Part shown: one piece after another, positions 48,525 to 59,100 of the stretch
Position numbering within the stretch: the stretch's first letter is position 1
Layout: each line of letters begins with the position of its first letter
Assembly (NCBI GenBank): GCA_947178255.1
Contig: CAMWXP010000001.1
Location: forward strand, 1-64,000
Source: an uncultured Clostridia bacterium
Lineage (GTDB): Bacteria; Bacillota; Clostridia; Christensenellales; Pumilibacteraceae
Direction of reading: 5' to 3'
DNA: 64,000 nucleotides
Notes under the pieces: generated by a model
The model's database searches: none
The model's input: only the letters and a program-made list of their open reading frames with translations
Told to the model about the DNA's origin: nothing
Translations under genes and position numbers: made by a program

Positions 48525-49766
48525 TTACGGCTTCAAGCCACCGAAGTAGCCTTCGATTATCTCACGGACGTCGGCGGGCAATTCTTTGCCTTCGGCAATC
48601 ATCTGCATGGCCTCTTCCCAGATTTGTTGGTAATAATCTTTAACCGGCGTGTCGCCGTCCATCCATGTATCGTCCTGTTTGGATTGACCGGAGCCCGCAC
48701 CGTCGCCGTAGCTGGGCTGACCGGGGTCGCCGTTGCCTTCACCACCGGGCTGACCGGGGCCGGGCTGACCGGGGCCATCGCCGGGCTGACCGCTGCCGTT
48801 GCCGGGCTCGCCGGGGTCACCTGCGCCGTTGCCGTCGCCGTCGCCGGGCTCGCCGTCGCCGGGCTGACCGGGTTCACCGTCGCCGTCACCGTCGCTCGGA
48901 TCACCTTTGTTGTCGCTCATTTCCACAAACAAAGCGCACATTTCTAAATCTGCGGTAATGTTTTCGTCTAAACGCACAGGTTCGTTGCTTTCGATGTAAT
49001 CGTCAAGCATTCCGAACATCTGAAGGAGACCCAACATGTCGAGATACTGTGCGTCAATCCAACCGTAAAAATACCATCCGTCCTCGGCGACCGCCATGAC
49101 GATTTCCGTAGACTCGCCGTCGGCAATCACCTGATCGGAGTCGCCCTCGATAAATCCATCACCGTAGGTGATATAGCTTACCGTGTGATACTCTATTTCT
49201 TTGTCGACAATTTGCTCGGCTATCGCTTTCGCCTTAGGTATCGTGCCGTTATAGCTCAAAATACCTACCGTCTGAATAGCCGAATACGACATAGCGACGG
49301 AGGCTACCGCAGCAATAATCTTTGTGGGAATACGCATGGCAAGCTTAGTGGCGCCCTTGGCCGCCATGCCCGCCACTTTACCGCCCGCGGTCGTCGCCGC
49401 TTTACTGAGCGAAACAAGCGCCGCCTTCGCGTCCTCGCGCTGGCGCTGTGCGATATACGAATTGTCGCCTTGAAGCTCGTTCATAGTAACGATACGCTCT
49501 TCCAGGCCGAGACCGTCCACGCGGTGTGCCATAGATTTGGCAGTCGGGCGGAACATCCAATGATAAAACATGGGCGTCGCGGCTCCGGCAATCGCAACTC
49601 CGATTATCGGCGCAATCCAAAAATACTCGAAATCGACAAGCCAAAAAATAAACGTAAGCACCGCGGCTACAAATAAGCCGATAGTCAATCCGCAGAGCAA
49701 CGCTTTGATTATTCCCTCTGTTTTCAGACGGGAACAATACTTGTTGTAGATCTGATTGCTGTCCAT
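48525..49766 (-). CDS. Membrane protein with Gly-Pro-Asp-rich tail, first gene of the MoxR operon
   Basis: A 413-residue protein. Two N-terminal helices (about 22-44 and 50-70) and the segment VDGLGLEERIVTMNELQGD recall DUF4175-type membrane proteins found beside MoxR/VWA genes. A third hydrophobic stretch lies near 145-170. After residue about 300 comes a 65-residue low-complexity run of GDGEPGQPGDG-type units, with collagen-like Pro/Gly content but without regular Gly-X-Y. ATG at 49766 has GAGGAGG 6 nt upstream. Function unknown. Confidence 0.75.
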   Translation of the reverse strand: MDSNQIYNKYCSRLKTEGIIKALLCGLTIGLFVAAVLTFIFWLVDFEYFWIAPIIGVAIAGAATPMFYHWMFRPTAKSMAHRVDGLGLEERIVTMNELQGDNSYIAQRQREDAKAALVSLSKAATTAGGKVAGMAAKGATKLAMRIPTKIIAAVASVAMSYSAIQTVGILSYNGTIPKAKAIAEQIVDKEIEYHTVSYITYGDGFIEGDSDQVIADGESTEIVMAVAEDGWYFYGWIDAQYLDMLGLLQMFGMLDDYIESNEPVRLDENITADLEMCALFVEMSDNKGDPSDGDGDGEPGQPGDGEPGDGDGNGAGDPGEPGNGSGQPGDGPGQPGPGQPGGEGNGDPGQPSYGDGAGSGQSKQDDTWMDGDTPVKDYYQQIWEEAMQMIAEGKELPADVREIIEGYFGGLKP

Positions 49767-49811
49767 AATAACCTCCTCTTTTTTGCGCCGATACAGATGT
49801 ATAGCGCTAAT

Positions 49812-49844
49812 AAAAAGGCACCGCAATATAAATGCGACGCCTTT
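49812..49844 (-). promoter_or_regulatory. 5'-leader terminator-like stem-loop of the MoxR operon
   Basis: In RNA, AAGGCGUCGCA pairs with UGCGGUGCCUU (11 bp with two G-U pairs), followed by UUUUU. It starts some 10 nt after the predicted start site. The 5' flank CGAC can pair instead with GUCG in the 5' arm, a possible antiterminator. The same element occurs at 61375-61404. Confidence 0.75.
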
Positions 49845-49860
49845 GTCGAGTAATATTGTA

Positions 49861-49890
49861 AGTATATCATATAAAAATCATGCTTGTCAA
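49861..49890 (-). promoter_or_regulatory. Promoter of the MoxR operon
   Basis: TTGACA (49885-49890), 18-nt spacer, TATACT (49861-49866), minus strand. The stretch 49891-50007 shows nothing else. Confidence 0.8.
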
Positions 49891-50007
49891 GCAAAAAAAC
49901 GCATTATTCCACGCAATTACCCCGCTTTATACATTATATTATGCATAAAAAACGCAAATAGTATCGGTAATACTTGTATATTGTTACGCGCTTCGTGTTC
50001 GCTAATA

Positions 50008-50037
50008 CAAAAAGGCCGGTAATTACTACCGACCTTT
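50008..50037 (-). terminator. Intrinsic terminator of the giant LRR lipoprotein gene
   Basis: Stem AAAGGTCGGTA/TACCGGCCTTT-type with CCTTTTTG on the minus strand, 78 nt after the stop codon. Confidence 0.8.
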
Positions 50038-50114
50038 TGCTTTGCTTAACGCGCTGAGCGCAACCGCAATATTATCTATTACCTGTTATCTATTATATCA
50101 GCGGCTTGCCGCGC

Positions 50115-53100
50115 TTACGGTCTTGTGTAACCCCACACGATATTCGCGGCGATAACTCCGTCGGGACGGGTCTCGTAGACGGGATCGGGAGCGACGGGTT
50201 CCTCGCCCTCTTCGGGTTCTTCGGGTTCGGGTGTAACGTCGACCTGCTTGGAATTATAGTTCCAGTATTCCGACCAATCGTCGGGCGCTTGGGTGCGCGT
50301 TTCGATGTTGATGGTCTGCGACGAAGTCCAGCCGTCAAACGCGTAGTCGCGTATCTCGGTCACCGTTTCTGGTATGACTATCGAGGTAAGCGAGGTGCAG
50401 CCCGCAAACGCAAACTCGCCGATATACCCGACCGACGCGGGAATTTCAATCGACGCGAGCGAGGTGCAGCCGTCAAACGCGTGGCTGCTGATATACTCGA
50501 CGGTACTCGGAAGCGTTATCGAAGCAAGCGAAGTGCAGCCCGCGAACATATAGTTCATAACGTCGTCAAAGCCCTCTTCGAGCGTCACCGAAGTGAGCGC
50601 CGTGCAGTTTTGGAATACGTTCCAACCGAGATTATCGAGCTTCCCCTCTATCGTCACCGATTCGAGCTGTTTGCAATCGGCAAAGACGTCGGAATACACA
50701 CTTACGCCTGCGGGTATCGTTACGCTTTCAAGCGCCGTGTTTTGGAGCGCGTTCGAGCTGAGGTATTCAAGCTTTTCGGGCATATTGATTGTCGTGAGCT
50801 TGACGCAGTTTTGGAACGCGCGGTAGTCGATACCTGTATGACTGTCGGGCAACTCTACCTCGACGAGGTTTTCGCAGTCCGCAAAGCCTCTGACGTACGT
50901 GCATACCAAGTTGGGCTCTACAATAAGCTTGGTAAGATTTTTGTTGCCCGCGAACACGTCGCTGCCCATGCCTGCGAGGTTGGAAGGAAGCGTAAGCGTT
51001 TCGAAGCCGCAGTTTTCAAACGAGCTGTCGCCCAAGCGGAAGTCAACGTCTGTCGGCCATGTTACGTTTTTGAGATTTACGCAGCCGCCGAAGGTCTGGT
51101 CGTCGCGCGTCTTGTCGCCCGAATAACCGCCGCCGAACCACATAACGTTGGACAGTACGACGCTTTCGAGATTGGTGCAGCCGTGGAACATATATTCGGG
51201 CATAGCCGAGTTAATCGTATACGAATAGCCGACATTGTAAGTAGTGTAAGACATTGTATATGTGGTAAACCACATACGTCTGACGTTTATAGGCGAAAGG
51301 TCGACGCTGGTAAGCGACGTGCAGTCGGCAAACACGCCTCTATCCTCGCCCTCGGGGCCTAAACCTTGGGCGAAGCCGAGCGGCGAAGCATTCTCCTCAA
51401 ACGTGATAGTTTCCAGAGCCGAGCAGCCTGCGAAGCACGCGTTGCCGAAGTAGGTTATGCCCGCAGGCACATACAGCGACTGCAAGCTTGTGCAATCCAT
51501 AAATACGTACTTGGGAACAAGCTTGAGCGCGGTGGAAAGATGTACGCTTTCAAGCTTATCGCAGTCTCTGAACGCACCTTGCATAATTCTTGTTACCGTG
51601 TCGGGCAGGTTAAGCTCGACAAGACCGCTGCCACGGAACGCTTCCATATAAATCTCTGTGAGCGACGTGGGAAGATCGATATGTTCGAGCGACTTACAGT
51701 TGTAGAATGCACCCCCGTAAATGTGCGTGATCTCGTCCGGCAGAGTTACATGTTGGAGCGACGTACAGTTGTAGAACAGATATGCGGGAACATACTTGTT
51801 GGTGCCCGTCACGGTGTTATACAAATGAGGACGGTTGCCGAGCTCAATCGATTTGAGCGACGTGCAGTTGTAGAAAGCGCCGAGAGATCCGATCGTGGTA
51901 ATATTGGAGCCGGCCGCAATGCCGAGCTTGGTATCGGACGGGGTAACGGTAACCGTTTCGAGATCGGAGCAGTTGGCAAACGCAGCGTTGCCGATTTGGT
52001 TGACCGTTCCGTCGAGAGTAAAGCTTGTAAGCCCTGTGTTGAAGAACGAGCCCGTACCTATGGATACTATTCCGCTCGGCAGCGTTACCGAAGTAAGGCT
52101 CGTGCAGTCGGAAAACAGGTAGGTAGCAACATAATTGGTATATCCCACCGTCGTCAACGTCGGGCTGTTATATATCTTGCAACGAGTGGACAAGTCTATA
52201 GATTTGAGCGACTCGCAGCCGCCGAATACGCCGCGGCCTGTCAAACTACCCGTCGGAGCAAAGCTCAACGCGGTGGTGCCACCCGCAAAGCCGAGACCGG
52301 TAACGCCGTCGTCCGCCTCGAAGGTTACGGTTTCGAGCAGCTCGCAGCCCGCAAACGCGGCGGAGTTTATAGTCTTGACCGTGCCCGGTATTGTTATGCT
52401 TTCAAGCAGCTTGCAGTCCATAAACGCATAAGTAGCGATGGTAAGCATGCCTTCGGGCAAAGTCATTACGCTCAAAGCGGTGTTGTTAAACGCATAGCTG
52501 TTTATCACCGTTACATTGGACGGTAACGCTACCCTGCCCAAGGAAAGGCAGTTTTGGAACGAGTTACTGCCTATCTCGGCGGTGTTGCTATGGAGCGTAA
52601 CGGTAGAAAGCGCGGTGCAGCCGTTAAACATGTGGTTGGGAACAGTAATCGTCGTGGCGGTCGCGGAGTTATAGATAGGACGCGTCGAAAGGTTTATCGA
52701 TTCGAGCGACGTGCAGAAAGCGAACGTACCACGCGTGTTGCTGTTTGCCGTCGCCGCCGTGCCGCTGATTATAACGAGCTTATCGGAGCTCTGAGCAAAC
52801 GTAACTGTTTCGAGCGACGTGCAGCCGGCAAACGCACCCTTGCCCAACGACTCTACCGTCGCCGGAATGTTGACCGACGTTATTGTTGTGCAATCCATAA
52901 ACGCACCGTCGTTAATCGTCTTAACAGATGCGGGGATCGTGAAGTTGCCGAGTTGTGCGCAAGCGGCAAATGCGTTTATGCCGATAGTTTCGATATCGTT
53001 GGCAAACACTATCGTTTGAAGGCTTGCGTCTTTGTTGAACATGTACTGTCCAATCGTCTTTGCGCCGCCGGTAAAGGTGACCGTTTCAAGGTTTTCGCAC

Positions 53101-56100
53101 TCGGAGAATAGATAATTTCCTACAGCGTCGGGCAAGCCCGCGATAGTGACTTCGGTAACGCCGGAGTTTGCAAACGCATACTGACCTAAAGTTTCGAGGT
53201 CGGGCAACGTAAGCTCGCCGAGCGACGTGCAGTATCTGAACGCGTACTGTCCGATGCTCTTTACCGTATCTGTAAAGGTTATCTTTTCCAAACTCTCGCA
53301 GTTTTGGAACGCATAGTCGCCTATCACCTCAACGCCTTCGGGAATTGTGTACTGCGTGTCGTTGCCGATATACTGAACAAGCGTTTTGCCGTCCTTACTC
53401 AACAGCGACTTCATATCCGAGCTGACGGTGAACGACGCGTTGCCGTCGGCAACCGTCACGTTCAACTGCTTGCAGCCTAAGAATGCCGTAGACGCTATGG
53501 TTTCTATCGTGCTCGACAGCTTGATATTCTTAATTCCGCTGTTAAGGAACGCATTGGCGTTTATCGTTGTAAGACCTTCGGGTAAGATTATATTGGTGAG
53601 TGCGGTGCAACCCTCAAAGGCTTGAGTGCCGATAGTCGTAAGCACGGAGCCGTCACCCGTAAAAGTAACCGTATCTAAACTCGTGCAGTTTTGGAACGTA
53701 CACTTGCCGATAAACGCGGACCCATTAGTCGGAATAGTCACGCTCGTCAAATCCTTGCAGTTCGCAAATATATAATACGTCATAGTATCTGACGTTGAGC
53801 TCGTGATCGTATCGGGAATTACGATCGAGGTCAGACCGGAATATTCAAACGCGTAATCTTTGAGAGAGGTAAAGCCGGTCAAGTCGAACGACTTTAAGCT
53901 CGTGCAGTTGAAGAACGCGCTGCTGGCTATTGTGACAAGCTTGCGCTCTGCATTGACGCCCTTGTCGACAAACGTTACCGTAGAAAGCGACGTGCAGCCG
54001 AAAAATTCATACGTGGGTATTTCCGCAAACGATTTAGTAGGTATAGTGACCGACGTAAGCGCCGTATTAAATCTGAACGCATAGCTGCCTAAAGAAGTAA
54101 CGGACGACGGTATGACAAACGACTTGATCGCCGTGGATTGGAACGCATAAGTACCGATCGTTTTAAGGGCGTCGTCTTTACCCGTGTCGACGATTGTAAA
54201 GCCGTGAGCCGAGTCCCCTGCGCAATTCTCGTCGACGCAGGTTTCGGGGTTATGGCTGCCGAGGTTGGAGCAACCGACAAAAGCATAGCTACCTATCGAA
54301 GTAATCGTATTATCGATAGCTACCTTTTTAAGACCTTGTATGCCGATCTGAACGCTCGCACTCGAAGTGCTGCCGGGGGTAGTGGTGTTGGGATAATAAA
54401 CTGTCGTAGTCGTGCCTGTGCCGCACAAATAACCTTGGATGGATCCGCTGCCATTTATCGTCAGCTCCTCGAGCGCGTTGCACTTGTAGAACATGTGGTA
54501 CGGCAGCACACCGTTGGTCGCTATTATCGCAGTTTTGAGTTTAGGACAGTTCGCGAACGTACCTTTTAAGCCGTTTGTATCGTTTTGCGTGGTAGTGGTA
54601 GTGGTCGTTATAGACAGATTCTTGTTAGTGTTAAGTTTAATCTCGACCGACGTCAATTCCGCGCAGTTGGCAAACGCAGACTCGCCTATCGTAGCGACCG
54701 TAGCGGGCAATATCACCGAGGCTATACCGCTACCGTTAAACGCGTTCTTGTTTATGGTCGTAACGTTAGTCATTACCACCTGCGTAAACAAGCTGCCGGT
54801 AAACGCGTTCTCGCCTATAGTGCTTACCGCTACGGGCAGAGTAAGCGTACCGCCACCCGCATTGGAGAACACGCCTGCGTTTATAGCCTGTAATTGCGCG
54901 TCCTTGTGAATAGTAAGCGCGGTAAGATTGGCGCAGTCGGCAAACGCGTTCAAACCGAGACGGGTCGTGCGCTCGGGCAGGTTGACCGTTTTAAGGCTCG
55001 AACAGCCTTGGAAAACGCCTTGCGTATCCGAAGTGCCGCCCACATCGAGTTTGCCTGCGGCGTTGGCGTTGTCGGGCGTGAAGTACACCGTTTGCAGGTT
55101 GGTGCAGCCGTAGAACGCGCCCGCACCGATAGTCTCCACGGTGTTGGGAACGGTAACGCTCTTTAAGTATGTGTTACCCGCAAACGCTCCGGCATCGATT
55201 GTCGTGACGCCTTCCAAAACCACGTAGCTTTCTGCATTCTTGTTGGCGGGATACAGCATAAGCTCGGTCTTGGCAGCGTTGTAGATAACGCTGTCCTCTA
55301 TATAGTACTTGGTGTTGCCCGTAAGGCTGATTGACTGTATATTGTCGCAGCCGGCAAACGTGGCAACGTCAAGCTCGGACAACGACGACGGCAGAGTTAT
55401 CGTCGTCAGGCTGCTGCCGTCAAACAGTGCGGAGCCGAGAGTTTTGACCGTGTTGGGAATAACTATTTCGGTAAAGTTCGTTTGCGCAAACGCTCTGTCG
55501 CCTATTTTGGTAAGCTGCGAGCCGTCCGCGAACGTGAATTCCGTTATGCGCGTGCAGCCGTCAAACGCACTGGCGCCTATCTCTTTGACGGTGGCGGGCA
55601 CGCGAATTATGTTCAAGCCCGAGCACTTTCCAAACGCATATTTTCCTACATGCGCCAACCTGCTATTTTCGCCGATAGTAAGCGTGTGCAGCATTGAACA
55701 ATCGTAAAATGCGTAATCGCCGATATAGGTAAGTCTGTCGGGCAACGAGAGCATGGTGATACCGATAAACCAGTTGAACGCACCCGATTTTCTGGCTACC
55801 GCATCAGCGTCGTTGCTTGCGTCGTTTATTTTAAGGTCGACTTCGGTCTCACCCTCCGGCGTCGGTTGGAAGGAGAACGACGTAATGTTATAGCACGTTG
55901 TAAACGCGCGGGCGTTAATGCTTGTAACGTTATACGGAATAACAACCGCTTTCGTTCTGGACTGCGGGCAGATTATGACCTCGCGGATTTCATCTGTAAC
56001 CTCGCCGTCCTCGTCTGTAATAACGTCGTGATAGTAGATTATGCCGTCGTCGGTATAGTACTTGCCGCCCTCTTTGATGTTTATGGCATTCAGCGCCGAG

Positions 56101-59100
56101 CAGTATGTAAACGCGTCGGCAGCGAATACGTCATAGTAGTCGGAAATGTCGTTACCGTTATCGTCGAACTTCTTTATATACGTCAAGCCCTTGGGCAGAT
56201 TGACCGTTTGAAGCTTCGAGCACGAATAGAATGCGCTCGGACCAATAGTTATTTCGTTGGTGTTGTCCTCCGCAAACGTGACGGTAACAAGCCCCATACA
56301 GTTGTAGAAGGCGCTGTTCTGAATGGCGTAAACGGTGATCTCACCATTGTCGTTAGTCTTGTTCTTTACCGATTTGGGTATGGTTATCGACGTCAAACCG
56401 CGGCAGTTGTAGAACATGAACTGCGGGATTGTTTCGATACGCTCGGGCAGATTGATAGAGTAAAGCTGCGAGCAGTTGTAAAACGCGCCGGACGACGCCG
56501 TAGGATTGCTCGTAGTGCATGTATCGTAAACGGTAAGCGTGTTTGCAAGGTTGCCGCCTTCGAATATTACGCGTTGAAGCGACGTGCAGCCCGAAAACGC
56601 CTTAGCTCCGATTTTATTGACCGTGTTGGGAATGTTTATCTCTTCCAACAACGTGCAGGACAAAAACATTGCGTGCGGGATCTCGGTCATGCGTGCTGGA
56701 ATATTTATTTCCGTAATGCCGCAGTTTGCAAATATATTTGTGGATTGGTCGTTAGTACTGGAAGTGGTTACGTCGGCGTACCTGCCAAAGTTAAGCGTCG
56801 TCGCGTAATCTATGTCGCTATCCTCATCGACGTTTGCGGGCGGCTCGTCAAAAGTGACCTTATCAAGCGCTTTGCAGTAATAGAATGCGCCGTATCCGAT
56901 GCGATGCACAGTTGCCGGAATCGTGATTTCTTCTATTTTTTCGAGATAGTAAAACGCATAGTCGCCTATTTCGGTGACGTACTGCGGCATAACGATTTCG
57001 GTTATCGCTTTGTCGTTATAGAACATCCTGTCGGGTATTTTTGTTATGTAGTCGTTGAGCGTTACCGTAGTAAGACCGGTGCAGCCCTCAAACACTTTTT
57101 CGCCCAGCTCTATTGCGCTTTCGTTCTCGAACGTGACGGTTGTAAGCGCGGTGCAGTTCATAAACGCTTCGTCGCCTATCGACTTGACGTTTTTGCCTAT
57201 CACTATGGCGGTCAGCGAGGTGTTGCCCTTAAAAAGCTGAGCGCTCAAAACCTTTACCTGATCGGGCAACGTGAACTCGCCCGTTCTGCCAAGCGGGTAG
57301 AACAGCATTTCCTCAAAGCCTTTGGTGAACAAAACGCCGAGGTATGTCTCGAAGTGCTCATTATTCTCGTCTACCGTTATTTCGGCAAGCTTGGTGCAGC
57401 CGCCGAACACGGCTTCGCCTATTTCACAAACATACTCGGGCAGATCGATTTCGATTAGCGCCGTGCAGCCGTTAAAGGCAAAGTCGCCTATTGCGAGCGC
57501 CGCCGTCTTGCCGTCTTTAAGCTCGCCGAATTTTATCGTGTCAAGCTTGGTGCAGCCCGCAAAGGCGTACTGCTCTACCTCTGCAAGGGTCGCGGGAATA
57601 AATATCTCGGTAAGCCCTGTGCATTTGTTGAACGCATACTCGCCCAGTTTGGTGAGTGTTTCGGGGATTTCAAATTTTGTCAAAGCGTTGCAGCCCGCAA
57701 AAGCATACTCGCCTATCTCGACCACGTTGCCGTTGCTCGAGTCGAAAGTGGCAAGCTTGGTGCAGCCCTCGAACGCGTGCGCGCCGATCTTCATGTCGAA
57801 CGGATCGACGACATCGGACTTAAACGATACCGTAGTCAAATTAGTGCATTTATTAAATGCGTAGTCTCGTATTTCGACGGCATAGTACGGCAGCTCGACG
57901 CTTGTAATTTGCGTGTTGGATACAAACGCGCGCTCGCCGATAATAGTAATGCCTGTCGGAAGCTCGAGTTTGCCTACGACAGCTTTTATCGGGCAGTAAA
58001 GAATAGTGGTTTTTGCCGCGTCGGTCAAAAATCCGTCAACCGCGCCGTACTTTTTGCTATTCGCTTCAACTTCGATGGTCTTAAACGAGTTGCACGATAC
58101 AATCATTTCGGGGTTGAACGAACTAAGACGCGCAGGGATCTTTATACGTTCGAGCTTAGATAACGAATAAAACGCTTGGTTTTCAATCACAAGCGCTTTT
58201 ACATTGCTATCCTCGGTAACCTCGCCGCCATCCTCGAACTCTATGTCGGTAAGCGACGAGCAGAGATAAATCGCCTGACCTTCTATTCTGACAACAGATG
58301 TCGGAATGATGATCTTGGTGGCTTTTGCGTAGTACAGCGATCTGTACGGCAGTACGGTCGTTCCGGCTTGAATCTTGTATTCAGCGTCCGCCTTTCCGCG
58401 CGGGTAAATCCACAACGCTTTGGATGTGATATTGCCAAAGTCGTCCAATACGTCGTGGTACAGAACGCCTTCGTGGCTGCTGTACTCGGGAAGAACGGTG
58501 CCCTCTACGTCGTAAACGATGAACTGTTCTATGTTAGTGCTTGAATTGAATCCGTTTGTATCGACGTACTTAATCGAGTTCGGGATGCGCACGGTCTTGA
58601 GCATGGTGCTGCTCGTAAAAGACGCACTGCCGATTTCGGTGACCTTTATGTAGCGCGTAGTGCCGGGCTCTCTGTACGTCGCGGGGATAGTAAGATCTGC
58701 CGGTGCGTGCTGCGTCCAGTATTGAGTGTTTTTGGATATGCGGTATGTGCCGTTGGTCAATTTCTCAAACGAGAATATCGAGTTCCAGCACGCATACACG
58801 GTCATGTTGCGCGATATGCCCCAATCGCTTATGCTTTTGCCGGTCTCGTCGGTGTAGCGCACTTCGAGGCCCTCGGAATCGCTGTACCAACCCGCAAAAA
58901 CAAGCGAGGTGTCGTCGTTAGTCGGAATAGGCCATTGGAAGGGACGTCTGTACGTTACTTTGCCCTTTTCCGAGCCCGCGGGAAGATCGCCGTTTTCAAA
59001 CGTTATATCATAGGTTTTGGGCGACCAGTTTGCATATAATACGAGCCCACCGATATTGCCGAAATACGTATCGGTATAACGCGCGCCAAAGCCATCCGCG

